From assembly GCA_956465555.1 (NCBI GenBank), contig OY101121.1, forward strand, positions 2,070,722 through 2,134,721: 64,000 nt of DNA, in the 5' to 3' direction. Under the pieces are notes generated by a model, which saw nothing but the letters and a program-made list of their open reading frames with translations, made no database searches and had not been told where the DNA came from. The translations under genes and the position numbers were made by a program. Every line of letters starts with the position of its first letter. Position 1 is the first letter of the stretch. The DNA is from Nitzschia sp. pyKryTriq1. Taxonomy: Eukaryota > Bacillariophyta > Bacillariophyceae > Bacillariales > Bacillariaceae. This document shows positions 9,677 to 19,398 of this stretch, one piece after another.

Positions 9677-10936
9677 ATGAAGTTGAACATCAAAGCATTT
9701 GCCTGTTGGATGGCTGCGGCGGCTCTCGCGCCCTCCACTGTCCAAGCCTTTTCCGCCACTACTGCGTCGTCGCCACCCAAGAAAGTGGATGCTACTGCAC
9801 GAGCACCTGTCAAGAATGTTGCCGTACCGGGCCTAGAGAAGGGCATGGATTACGTCATGCTGGGCGACTCTGACTTGATCGTTTCAAAAGTTTGCATGGG
9901 TACCATGACGTTTGGAGAGCAAAACACTTGCGAGGAAGGCGTCGAGCAACTGCGAAAGGCGTGGGATACCTACGGAATCAACTTTTTGGACACTGCCGAA
10001 ATGTATCCCGTCCCCACGAAAGCGGAGACTCAAGGCCAGACGGATAGGACTGTAGCAAAATTCCTTAAAACCCAGGCGAAACGAGAAGATGTTATTTTGG
10101 CGACCAAGGTTAGCGGAAGGGCCCAGCACATCACGTGGTTGCCCCGATCGGAGCCCGAATCGACACCAGAATTGAGCCGAAAACAAATTTTGGAAAGTGT
10201 TGATGCTTCTTTGGGACGTTTGGAAACGGATTACATTGACTTGTTGCAGTTGCATTGGCCTGACCGATACATCGGTGGCTTCTTCGGATCCCCTGATTTC
10301 TCGCCTGCGAGTTACGAAAAAGCTCCGACTCCGATCGAGTTTGAAGAAACGTTGGGGGCCCTTCAAGAATTGATTCGGGCCGGAAAGGTTCGATACGTGG
10401 GTGTCTCGAATGAAACACCTTATGGAGTATGTACTATGGTTCAGCTTGCCGCACAGTTCCCGGATTTGTACCCCAAGATTGTTTCGATTCAAAATTCCTA
10501 CTCGTTGGTCATGCGAAAGGACTATGAGGCCGGATTGGCCGAAGCTTGTTACCACCACAACGTGGGATTGCTTCCATACTCTCCTTTGGCCGGAGGATCT
10601 CTCTCAGGAAAGTACCGTGATCCTGAAAACGTCCCCCAAAATGCTCGCCTCAAGCAATTCCCTGGATTTATGGATCGCTACCTTGGCAGTCTCAATGAGC
10701 GCGCAGTCAACAAATACTGTGATTTGGCGGCTGCCCATGATATGACCCCCTCGGAATTGGCCTTGAGCTGGTGTTATCACAATGAAAAGGTCGCCTCGAC
10801 GATCATCGGTGCCACGACAATGACACAGTTGGACGAAAATATCAAGGCCTATGACATTCGCCTCAGTGACGAAGTCCACGAGGAAATCGCCAAGATTTAC
10901 AAGGAATTTACGGATCCTACCAAGGCACGAAATTAA
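9677..10936 (+). CDS. Aldo/keto reductase, probably plastid-targeted (Tas-like)
   Basis: Intronless, 419 residues. Residues 1-24 form a signal peptide ending VQA, followed at once by Phe25 (VQA/FSATTASS) and a Ser/Ala-rich basic stretch: the diatom bipartite ASAFAP-type plastid signal. From about 58 the protein is an AKR TIM barrel. The catalytic tetrad is visible as Asp105 (FLDTAEMY), Tyr110, Lys144 (ILATKVSG) and His193 (LQLHWPD). The NADPH-binding end has SWCYHNEKVASTIIGATTMTQLDEN. A longer loop around the active site and the AEMYPVP motif resemble E. coli Tas and the Kv-beta-like AKR branch. The reaction would be NADPH-dependent carbonyl reduction in the plastid; the substrate is unknown. 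Confidence 0.92.
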   Translation: MKLNIKAFACWMAAAALAPSTVQAFSATTASSPPKKVDATARAPVKNVAVPGLEKGMDYVMLGDSDLIVSKVCMGTMTFGEQNTCEEGVEQLRKAWDTYGINFLDTAEMYPVPTKAETQGQTDRTVAKFLKTQAKREDVILATKVSGRAQHITWLPRSEPESTPELSRKQILESVDASLGRLETDYIDLLQLHWPDRYIGGFFGSPDFSPASYEKAPTPIEFEETLGALQELIRAGKVRYVGVSNETPYGVCTMVQLAAQFPDLYPKIVSIQNSYSLVMRKDYEAGLAEACYHHNVGLLPYSPLAGGSLSGKYRDPENVPQNARLKQFPGFMDRYLGSLNERAVNKYCDLAAAHDMTPSELALSWCYHNEKVASTIIGATTMTQLDENIKAYDIRLSDEVHEEIAKIYKEFTDPTKARN

Positions 10937-11296
10937 ATTAAATTTTTAACAAGAACAGGCAACATGTCTTCTATAGCGAAATGTGGGAACGGGGATGCTG
11001 GATCCAAGCAAACATATCCTTCCAAGTTTCTTGGCCTGCAGAAAGTTTGATAGGATCATGATATGCTCCCAATCCATCTGGGTTGGCTCGTTGGCAATCT
11101 TTCAGCTTTGCTTTCATATTCTTCTCTACGATTACTCGAGCGAGTTTGTCAAAATGATGTTACTACTTCTACCAAATGGTTACCTCTATGGTGGTGCATT
11201 CCTTACTTTGCTCTAAAAAAAGTCAATGGGTTAGTAGAAGCAAACAACGGCGATGCAATGAGCAAAATTTGACGGCACTCTCGAGAACTAGTAGTA
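10937..11296. other. Intergenic between convergent genes
   Basis: Shared 3' flank of the aldo/keto reductase (plus) and the mannitol dehydrogenase (minus). No gene or clear repeat seen. Confidence 0.5.
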
Positions 11297-12859
11297 CTAC
11301 ACCATCGCCAACAGGGCTGGGTCATTTTCCTTATTGGACTCGTCAATGGCGCCGTATTTGGCAATATAAGCTTTCATGGCAGCTTCCACGCCGTCCTTGT
11401 TCACCTGCTTCACAGCCGCCGCAAATGCCTCGGCGAATCGCTGATTCTCACCAGTCGAACCATAGATTTCCTTCAAACTCAACCAAGCTTGAGGGTCTGC
11501 CTTCGTCCTTTTCGCTGCGGCGTTGAGCCTGCTCCACTCACAATCAACCTGCGGGACTTTGTTGCCGGCCTCATCTGTGCCCTGACAGTAACGACTCCAC
11601 ATGGCACACACCAAGGCCAAACCTTCTAGAGGAATGTCGCCCTTTTTAATAGCCGCGCGGATGGCAGGAATAATAAACTTGGGTTGACGATCGGATCCAT
11701 TTTCACAGTTGCGATCGATCCTGTCATAGATGGTAGGGTTCTCGAATCGCTTCTTAATCGTCTCCCAGTACTCCGTAGCCGTAATGTCAGGGAGGGGTGG
11801 CACACCTGGTACAATTTCTGTGCGCTCCAAAGTGTCCAAAAACGGTCCAATCACAGGATGTTCCATGGCTTCGTGGACGTATTCAATGCCCAACAAAGCA
11901 GCCGGATAACAGAGTGAGGCGTGACCACCGTTCAAAACACGGAGTTTCGCCAACTCGTAGGGTGTGACGTCCTCGACAAACTGGACGCCCACTTGCTCCA
12001 GGGCCGGACGGTCTCCGTTGACAAAAGTGTCTTCCACAACCCATTGAGTAAAAGGTTCGCAAAAGACAGGGTCTGTATCCTCGTAGCCATACTTTTCTTT
12101 GATAAATGCAATTTCTTTCTTTCCCGTCTTGGGTGTGATGCGATCCACCATACTGTTGGGAAAGCACACATTCTCTTCCATCCACTTGCCCAACTCTTCG
12201 TCTTGAAGTTTAGCGAGCCCGCAGACCACTTGTCGGGTGGCATCGCCATTGTGTGGGATGTTATCGCAACAGAGGACAGTAAAAGGCGTCATGCCAGCAT
12301 CCCTTCGATGTTTGAGTGCCTGCACAATCACCCCGATAACAGTTTTGGGTTTATCAGGATTCGCAAGATCGTGTTGGATGGAGGGATGATCCACATCCAA
12401 GCACCCTGACGAGGGTTCCAGAAAGTACCCACCCTCGGTAATGCATGTGCTGACAATCTTGATTTCGGGATCTTGCATCTTTTCAAGAATCGGTCCAAAC
12501 TTGGCATCGTAAGGCAAAAGATCGATCAACGAGCCGATGACGCGGGCGCTGGATCCTTCCCCGTCGCGCTCCACCAGGGAGTAGAGCATGTCTTGAGATT
12601 CCAGGGTCTTCTTTCGCTTGGAATAACTGCCGTTAGTGACTCCAGCACCCACAATACCCCACGCCGAGTTGGATTCGGGGTCCTTGTTCAAGAGCTCGTC
12701 CAAGTAACTGGCAAGATGGGCTCGGAAAAAGCCACCCACGCCCAGGTGCAAAATACCGGGCGAGAGTGTCGCAGGATCGTACTGCGGGACTCCCACATTC
12801 TTATCCGGTGGAGCCGCCGAGGCTAGCCACCCAAGGGTCGCTTTCTTGAGGAGTTGCAT
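11297..12859 (-). CDS. Mannitol/polyol dehydrogenase family oxidoreductase
   Basis: 520 residues from the first ATG (12859); the frame is open a little further but without ATG. Belongs to the long-chain mannitol dehydrogenase family, which oxidises mannitol, fructuronate, altronate or arabinitol with NAD(P). The N-terminal Rossmann domain has GVGGFFRAH (40-48), the family form of the GxGxFHRAH nucleotide motif. Also visible are the CDNIPHNG motif, EPFTQWVVED and the catalytic signature KLRVLNGGHASL, whose Lys, Asn and His form the polyol-binding site. The C-terminal helical domain is complete. No clear organelle signal, so probably cytosolic. Mannitol-type storage polyols are used by several stramenopiles; the actual substrate here cannot be told from sequence. 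Confidence 0.92.
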   Translation of the reverse strand: MQLLKKATLGWLASAAPPDKNVGVPQYDPATLSPGILHLGVGGFFRAHLASYLDELLNKDPESNSAWGIVGAGVTNGSYSKRKKTLESQDMLYSLVERDGEGSSARVIGSLIDLLPYDAKFGPILEKMQDPEIKIVSTCITEGGYFLEPSSGCLDVDHPSIQHDLANPDKPKTVIGVIVQALKHRRDAGMTPFTVLCCDNIPHNGDATRQVVCGLAKLQDEELGKWMEENVCFPNSMVDRITPKTGKKEIAFIKEKYGYEDTDPVFCEPFTQWVVEDTFVNGDRPALEQVGVQFVEDVTPYELAKLRVLNGGHASLCYPAALLGIEYVHEAMEHPVIGPFLDTLERTEIVPGVPPLPDITATEYWETIKKRFENPTIYDRIDRNCENGSDRQPKFIIPAIRAAIKKGDIPLEGLALVCAMWSRYCQGTDEAGNKVPQVDCEWSRLNAAAKRTKADPQAWLSLKEIYGSTGENQRFAEAFAAAVKQVNKDGVEAAMKAYIAKYGAIDESNKENDPALLAMV

Positions 12860-13601
12860 CTTTGGCAGTGCTGTATGCTGTAAGGTCAAGAAGAAGAAGA
12901 AGCAGTAGAAGAAAAGTGAGCGTTTTCGGCTGATGGAAACTGAAAAAATGATCCAAGAAAATGATGAGCCGAAAAAAGAAGAATTCTTTTGTCTGTTCTA
13001 TTGGGTGTTCCGCGAAACGTATCTTTCGACGGAATTCAGAATTCGACAATTCCATCTGTGCATTTTGATGCTCGAAGAAAATAATGTACCAGAGGGGTAA
13101 CAGAAAAATGGGATGATGAAACATTGAATATTTCTATACCCCTTTGTCAGAATCTCATGTGGATGGATACTGACGTGGCCAGGTGTGGTAGAACCCGGAG
13201 AACATGACGTGGTCGGGGTGGGATGGTCGAGAAGTGTATGCGCCTATTTTCGTTTTTCATTTTCACATAGTTATAGGTATCTTAAAAGAGCATATATGGA
13301 TACATAGCTCAGCTTCCACTTAACTTGATCTGAGTAGTCGATTTTTCATTCCAATGATCTTTGGCCTTTGGCACGCACGCCAGCAGACGCACCCCGATCA
13401 AGCGATGAAACAACGCAACGACTGATTCTTGAGGAGGACGATGGCGCCGCCGCTCGATGAGATGTAATACGGCAATGGTACAAGTATGCTCATCTATCTG
13501 CTGCGCCTCAGCGATGCAACTTGACCCCACACTCTCACCTGGTAACACCACAACAAGATTATCTTACTACTACTTTAAAATAGCAAAAACAAGAAACCAT
13601 C
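12860..13601. other. Divergent intergenic promoter region
   Basis: Lies between the start of the mannitol dehydrogenase (minus) and the WD40 gene (plus). AAG-type simple sequence flanks the dehydrogenase start. No gene seen. Confidence 0.5.
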
Positions 13602-14882
13602 ATGTTTTCGAATCAACATGCCGAAGTCGCGTTGAATGTCCCCATTCGCACTTTGGAGGCCGTTCGAGGCGACCATGCCGAATCGCGGTTTTTGGCGGGC
13701 TCTTGCTCCATGCCTGATGATGGTACCGGTACTAGTAACAATCACTTGTACTTGTTGCGATTTCATTCGGAACTCAATCAACTACGACATGAAGGATTGT
13801 TGGAGCATCCGACAGGAGCCGTCGCGAGAATGTGTACCAGTCCTGCGGACTCGACCATGGTGTTGACGGTAGCGGAAGAGTCGAACGATTTTGCGACCTT
13901 GTGGAAGATTCCTTCAGAAGTGATGGAGCAAAGTAGTAGTCGTCCAGTGGGAGGATATGCGGATGATGATGATGACGACGACAATGACGAGTATCCCATG
14001 GCAGAAGTATCGACTTTGGAAGAGCGGGCGGTTCTGCGCAGTAGCAACGGTGGCGATGGCGAGGGTACTTCTTCAGAGGAGATTGTGGATCTAAAGTGGA
14101 GAGGGGGCGGAGACGAACATTCGTCGTCTCCGATGGGGGATGTCTTGACATTGGATCGTCAAGGGAAGTTGACGCAATGGGATGTGGCGTTTGGTGCGGC
14201 GGAGAGCACTCGACATATTTCCACAGACGTCTCCCAAGCGCAGTGGTGCTCGCCGCCCCGCATGGCATGGGATCCTCATTCCTCGGACGCGACCGCCGTG
14301 GCGGCAGGAACACACATCCAGCTAGTAGATTGGCGCGCCGATACATCGGTACCGGAGGGTACCGTCCAACGATTTCCTTGCCATCGATACGGTGTGACGG
14401 ATTTGGATTACAATCCCAACAAACCTCATGTCTTGACGACGGCTGGACAAGAAGGTTTGATCAAATTTTGGGATCTACGGAACGCCAAACAACCTCTATT
14501 AACCGTTCGAGGTGGACACCGACATTGGGCCACCCGAGTATCGTATAATCCTTTCCATGATCAACTCGTCATGAGTGCGGGGACAGATTCGGTGGTCAAT
14601 CTATGGCGAATCAGTACCATCTCCAGCGCTCCCTTATTGACCTTGGAGGACGATGACGAGCATCATCATCATCATCTTTTTGGTGACGATCCCGCCGGAA
14701 CTGGTGGGACAGGAGAATCGTCTGGACCGAACGTTCGAGTATCACGACTCGAACATATGGATTCCGTTTATGCCACAGCGTGGGGTGCTGCCGATGCTTG
14801 GATTTATGCGTCGGCGGGATACGATGGAAAGGTGATCTTGAATCATGTACCGAGCAAGGAAAAATACAAGATTTTGCTGTAG
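13602..14882 (+). CDS. EIPR1: WD40 protein, EIPR1/TSSC1-like
   Basis: Intronless, 426 residues, a single beta-propeller. Recognisable blades include HRYGVTDLDYNPNKPHVLTT, GLIKFWDLRN, HRHWATRVSYNPFHDQLVMS, SVVNLWRI and the C-terminal VYATAWGAADAWIYASAGYDGKVILNHVPSKEKYKILL region (split motifs), whose final ILL ending matches animal EIPR1. EIPR1 binds the EARP and GARP tethering complexes and directs endosome-to-Golgi and recycling traffic. Two acidic/His-rich insertions (about 120-135 DDDDDDDNDEY and near 350 EDDDEHHHHH) are loops not found in animal proteins. The orthology call rests on motif similarity; the WD40 fold itself is certain. Confidence 0.85.
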   Translation: MFSNQHAEVALNVPIRTLEAVRGDHAESRFLAGSCSMPDDGTGTSNNHLYLLRFHSELNQLRHEGLLEHPTGAVARMCTSPADSTMVLTVAEESNDFATLWKIPSEVMEQSSSRPVGGYADDDDDDDNDEYPMAEVSTLEERAVLRSSNGGDGEGTSSEEIVDLKWRGGGDEHSSSPMGDVLTLDRQGKLTQWDVAFGAAESTRHISTDVSQAQWCSPPRMAWDPHSSDATAVAAGTHIQLVDWRADTSVPEGTVQRFPCHRYGVTDLDYNPNKPHVLTTAGQEGLIKFWDLRNAKQPLLTVRGGHRHWATRVSYNPFHDQLVMSAGTDSVVNLWRISTISSAPLLTLEDDDEHHHHHLFGDDPAGTGGTGESSGPNVRVSRLEHMDSVYATAWGAADAWIYASAGYDGKVILNHVPSKEKYKILL

Positions 14883-15168
14883 TAAAGCACTATGGTACTA
14901 ATACTTTGTACTTCATAAACATGTATGTATTCTCTCTGTTAGTAGAGTTGTTTTAACTAGCTGATCATGGAAAGATGAGCGCTGTAGAGTATAATATCGA
15001 TATGAATGCCCCAGCGATGCATTTTAACAATGCCGTGGGCTGTACGAACATGCAGGTTGAGAGGAGTCGTCGAAAGATGAAATTGAAATCGACAGCGTCT
15101 TCTGGGAGAACCGGACCGACAGTCTAGCTCTACCCGGTAGTAGTACTAGTGGTACCCGTCTGGTAGTT

Positions 15169-15585
15169 CTAGCAGGTCAAATCGCTGATGTCCGAATCCA
15201 CAGTCGGATGGGAAAGCACTCCACTGTCGCTCTCTTGATCACTATCGTAGGATGTTGTTGTGTCTCGTGGTGGTTGTCGCAAGAGGAGCTGCATTTGACG
15301 TCGAAGGTCGTTGGCCTCCAGGAGGGTTTGTCGGGCTTCTTCGCGAAGGACTCGTAGGGAAGCCCGAGACTTGCGAATGGATTCTCGAGTGAGACGGGCC
15401 GATATGATTGTATCTCGCATCGAGCTGACGGAAGAGTAGGTACTTAGTTCTCCTTCGGACAAGGTTCGAGTCAATGTTGTTCTTCCTCGCGCCGCCGCCG
15501 AAGACTGGAATAGAGCGAAAGCGGCACTGGTACTGGCGCTGGACAAGTCGGAGGGAGTCGTAGTCAAAATCGGAATTGGAGACAT
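15169..15585 (-). CDS. Hypothetical 138-residue Ser/Thr-rich protein
   Basis: First ATG at 15585; the open frame extends 51 bases upstream only to a TTG codon. The first 60 residues are Ser/Thr/Ala-rich, then a basic Arg-rich helix of about 45 residues (TRESIRKSRASLRVLREEARQTLLEANDLRRQMQLLL) with heptad-like Leu spacing, then an acidic tail. No recognised domain. Composition and the helix support a real gene, but there is no homology evidence. Confidence 0.5.
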   Translation of the reverse strand: MSPIPILTTTPSDLSSASTSAAFALFQSSAAARGRTTLTRTLSEGELSTYSSVSSMRDTIISARLTRESIRKSRASLRVLREEARQTLLEANDLRRQMQLLLRQPPRDTTTSYDSDQESDSGVLSHPTVDSDISDLTC

Positions 15586-16386
15586 GGTCGATGACAGATT
15601 TTCTAGAATATTGAGGTGCTTGAATGAATCAATCAATTGGAATGTGAACTTTTTTGGACGAAAGACGACGACTCTTTGTTTTGATGGATGAGAAATGATG
15701 CAGGATAGGTGTACAAGTATGGTTTTCGAAAGGAGGGTTTGGCGACACCCAAATTGTGAGGGGCTTTTTGGCGGTTTCTACGACTCGCTGGGTCGTTTGA
15801 AGATCGGAGTGTCGAGGTCGGCTGGCTCGCTCTCCAAATTCCAAAGTCTCGTGCCAAAGTGTCGGCCGACTCATATGACCTGCGGGACACGCGACGTCAC
15901 GCCAGCCGAACGCGTAGAACAATTCCGTGTATTTCGAGATGTCTCCGCCCATGCTCCCCTGCTTCTTTCATCAACGACAATAATGTCCCATGTCCCTAGT
16001 CCCTTTCCCTTTGCCTGTTGCTCTCTGAGTTCATTCGAGAAAAGCTAGTAGAGAGAGAGTTTCGTTCCTGTTATAATTCGGAGGAATCATCTTGATCGAT
16101 ATTGTTCCAAACGGCGCGGTTTTGCCCTGCTGTTGTTATTTCTACATTATTTATCAGTGGGACTAAAGCGTTGGGTGTCATTAAAATTATCATTGTGCCG
16201 GTGCCGGTCCAACTTTGGCACGACCGTGAACAAATTTTGGCCAGCAAGTTTTGCCCAAGGAATAATCTTAATCATCAACACCATCGAGAGGAGCGAGTCT
16301 GTTGACTGGCATAATTTCAAGAATTTAGTTTTACATCTACCTTCCGAGCCAGAACCAAAGGACAAAGAAGAAGAAGAAGAAACATC
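15586..16386. other. Intergenic between divergent genes
   Basis: Separates the minus-strand hypothetical gene from the plus-strand 950-residue coiled-coil gene. Short ORFs on both strands overlap each other and carry no recognisable motif. Confidence 0.45.
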
Positions 16387-19239
16387 ATGGTGTCGGAACG
16401 GGAAGAGTTATCTTTGGATGAATTGAGTTCCATCATGAATTTACAACGCCAGGAGGCGTTTGATGATAACACGGAAGCTATACACAAGACTCTGAGCAAG
16501 CGGGGGACGCTGGTCGGGCGGAATTCCGGCTCGAGCAAACAAAGCAGCGATGGCGGTGGTGGCGGCGAAAAAGAAGAAGAAAAGGCCGAAGAAATGCTGC
16601 TGAAAATCATCATGAATCAAACAAAGACATCATCATCGAAACCTTCGGAGAATAATAATAAATCATCCAACAAAGAACGCAGTCATTCAGTCAGTCGGAG
16701 CAGGCAGCATCGATCGTCTGCTTCTGTAGGTGGCGAAGAACCCACCAAGCGACGGTCTTCGTCTACGGCGAGAGGCAATTCATCGTCACAAAAAACTACT
16801 GATAAAATGCATTCATCTCTTGGAAATTTGAACGAACAACCCTCGCTCTCTCTTTCCCGTCGTTCTTCGGTGCAACATCATCGACGACGGTCTAGTTCAC
16901 AGTCTGGAGACTCGCTTCGAAACCACTTTCAAAAATCTCAGAGCGTGGGGAATATCAATACTACGGAGCCGTCAGTGAATGGGCAAAAACGGGGAAGAAG
17001 GCCTTCAAACAAACGTCCGCCGGGCCGATCTTCCAGTGCAAAAGAGGGTCTCCCCCAAACAACCAAGAGTGTGCAGGGTGAGGAGAACAAACAAGCTACA
17101 AATAATAATAATAACATCAACGGCGAGGGAAGCAGGCTCAAATCCCGACGAGAATCATTACGAGACCCTGCCCATCGAGCATCGCGACGGGCACTGGGTA
17201 CTGGTAGTGCTGCTATCCCTTCGAGAAGCCAGAGTGTCGACGAAACGATGTTAGCCGCTACAATTACTAGGGACTCGGACAGTTTTGAACAAATTTGGAG
17301 CAAGGGTGGTGGTGGTGGCGGTGGTGGTGGGGCTTCCATGACAACGCCTCCTGGAAATACGAATCGGCCGAAAGTTCCAAAAGCACCCCTGAGTGCAGGG
17401 AGTGCTGGCCGTCGCTTTCAAAATCAATTATCAGGTTTGCCCGGTACTGCTGTAGACGATCGAAAAGACTCGGAGGATTCCGCCGACTTGAGATCACTGG
17501 GAACGACCTTGACGAAAGAAACGGACGGTGGCAAACCGAAAAAGACCAAGCTTGAAAAGATCCACGAACTCCAGGCCAAATGCGACCGATACAAGACAGA
17601 ATGGATCGAAACGACAAAGGAAAAGAAAAGGCTTCGAGGAGTAGTGCAAGATGGCAAGTCCGAGATTTTGTCTCTGACCAAAGAAATCGATGCACATAAA
17701 TCGGAGACAGCGATCCTACAAAAGAAATTGTCGGAAAATCTCCAGAAGCTGGATGAGTTGCAGGACGAACAACGAAAGGAACGGAACGACTTTTCCAATA
17801 CCGCGAAAGAGCTAGCCGAATCACGTATTGAATTCACCAAGGCGTTGAACGAGACCCGGGAACTGCGAATGGAGTTGGAAAAGCTAGAAGCGGTACTTCG
17901 AGAGAAGGACCGTCGAATAATAGATCTCGAGGACGATTTGAAAGAATCCAAGACTCGGGCGGATGATCTAGATTCCGACCTCAACTTTGCCGAAGAAACT
18001 GTGCTCAAGCTGGAGAAGGATATGAGACGAATCGAGGAAGAGCTAGTGGAATATCGTGCTGCTGCCGACAAGGATCCTGACAACAACGGAGAAAGCATGC
18101 GCCGAGTCAGGGATGATATGGAGAAGCGCCTTTTCGCAGACCGGGAGCAACGACTCGAAGAGAAGCAGCAAAAGCTCGAGGATAAGATTCGCCAATTTGA
18201 AGAAGAACGGGATCGCTTTGTCGAAAAAGAGAAAGAACGAGAGCAGGAAATCCGTGAACAGATTCGTCTAGAGGCCGAAAAGAACAAAGCTCGGGAAGAA
18301 GAGCGTACACGGTTAGACGACGATATCCATGGGCGCCTACAATCTTTGGAGTCGAACAATGCAGCCTTGCAGGGGCGATTAAAGAGCGAGCAATTGGATT
18401 CCAACGTAAAATTACGACAGAAAGATGAGCGCATCGAAAGTCTGCAAAAGGAACTGACTATCGTCCAAGGTCAACTTGCGGAACTTGGCTCAGATCCCAA
18501 TGGCGCGGCGTCGTTGAAAAAGGAAGTCGATGCCGCCACTTCGGAAACAAATACGCTGAGAGAGGAACTTGAAGAGGTGCAGAAGCACAATACCATGCTT
18601 TCCGAGGAAATTGAAGAGCTTCAGTCTGGCGCAAAGGAACTGAAGACACAAATGGCCGGTCTTCAGCAGCAAGTGGCTACTCACAAGAAGGAAGTGGAAA
18701 TGTGGCAACGAAAGTCATCCGAATGGGAAGCTAAATCTGGGGAATGGACCGACAAGGCCCACCTGTGGAAAGAAAGAGCAGAGCAATGGGAAAAGATAGC
18801 CAAGGACGTCGATCCTGCTGCATCCGAAGAGCCGGAAGCTGCGGATCCGCAAGCCCTTTTCCTCCAAGCAGCCGTCCAGCGTAGACAGGCACTTCAATCT
18901 AATTCATATGCTCAGGGAAGCAAGTGGAATGTCCTTGGGAACTTTCTTGGTGCGAGGACTGCATCTGAAGTTACCGATGGTGGCACAGAGGCACAAAATG
19001 AGCGAATCCAAGAGCTGGAAGCGGACAATGCCAAGCAGGCCGAGATTATCAAGAATCTTCGAAGTGAGATGATGAAAATGCAAGGCAGTTACAAAGAACA
19101 AGTTTATACCCAAGAGCAGAAGGTGCAGGAGCTGATAAAAGAACGTGAAGCGGTGGAGGCCAAGAACACCAACCTCATGAAAGAGCTGGAACTAGCGCGG
19201 AAGTTGGAGAGTCTGGTAGCGCAAGATATAGAATACTAA
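16387..19239 (+). CDS. Large coiled-coil protein, 950 aa, with tryptophan heptad segment
   Basis: Intronless. Residues 1-380 are disordered, very rich in Ser, Arg, Asn and Lys, with many RRxS/SQSV-type sites (SVSRSRQ, RRSSVQHHRRRSSS, SRSQSVDET) and a Gly9 run near 311, suggesting regulation by basophilic kinases. About 385-765 is long, highly charged coiled coil (EEKQQKLEDKIRQFEEERDR and similar). Residues 773-801 carry Trp at 773, 780, 787, 794 and 801, exactly one per heptad. After an acidic linker comes a short conserved-looking motif GSKWNVLGNFLG (about 872-883) and a final coiled coil. No motor, kinase or GTPase domain. Probably a structural scaffold or tether; function unknown. Confidence 0.88.
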   Translation: MVSEREELSLDELSSIMNLQRQEAFDDNTEAIHKTLSKRGTLVGRNSGSSKQSSDGGGGGEKEEEKAEEMLLKIIMNQTKTSSSKPSENNNKSSNKERSHSVSRSRQHRSSASVGGEEPTKRRSSSTARGNSSSQKTTDKMHSSLGNLNEQPSLSLSRRSSVQHHRRRSSSQSGDSLRNHFQKSQSVGNINTTEPSVNGQKRGRRPSNKRPPGRSSSAKEGLPQTTKSVQGEENKQATNNNNNINGEGSRLKSRRESLRDPAHRASRRALGTGSAAIPSRSQSVDETMLAATITRDSDSFEQIWSKGGGGGGGGGASMTTPPGNTNRPKVPKAPLSAGSAGRRFQNQLSGLPGTAVDDRKDSEDSADLRSLGTTLTKETDGGKPKKTKLEKIHELQAKCDRYKTEWIETTKEKKRLRGVVQDGKSEILSLTKEIDAHKSETAILQKKLSENLQKLDELQDEQRKERNDFSNTAKELAESRIEFTKALNETRELRMELEKLEAVLREKDRRIIDLEDDLKESKTRADDLDSDLNFAEETVLKLEKDMRRIEEELVEYRAAADKDPDNNGESMRRVRDDMEKRLFADREQRLEEKQQKLEDKIRQFEEERDRFVEKEKEREQEIREQIRLEAEKNKAREEERTRLDDDIHGRLQSLESNNAALQGRLKSEQLDSNVKLRQKDERIESLQKELTIVQGQLAELGSDPNGAASLKKEVDAATSETNTLREELEEVQKHNTMLSEEIEELQSGAKELKTQMAGLQQQVATHKKEVEMWQRKSSEWEAKSGEWTDKAHLWKERAEQWEKIAKDVDPAASEEPEAADPQALFLQAAVQRRQALQSNSYAQGSKWNVLGNFLGARTASEVTDGGTEAQNERIQELEADNAKQAEIIKNLRSEMMKMQGSYKEQVYTQEQKVQELIKEREAVEAKNTNLMKELELARKLESLVAQDIEY

Positions 19240-19398
19240 GTTCTTTGCTGCGATAGTAAGAGTCAATTTTGCCTGCTGAGTGTACACTTATCACAATTAT
19301 TTTAACTACTTGAACGTGCTCCGCAATGCAATGCAATACAATACGATGCAATATTTCATACTGTATTCGTAGATCTACAGTACTAGTAGTCCCTCGCT

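Noticed and set aside
11921-12409. 162-codon plus-strand frame
   Set aside because: Antisense shadow of the mannitol dehydrogenase gene.
17424-18434. 336-codon minus-strand open frame, Ser/Arg/Phe-rich
   Set aside because: It lies exactly antisense to the coiled-coil part of the 950-residue gene; Glu/Lys codons read backwards give Ser/Phe/Leu. Composition is that of a shadow frame.
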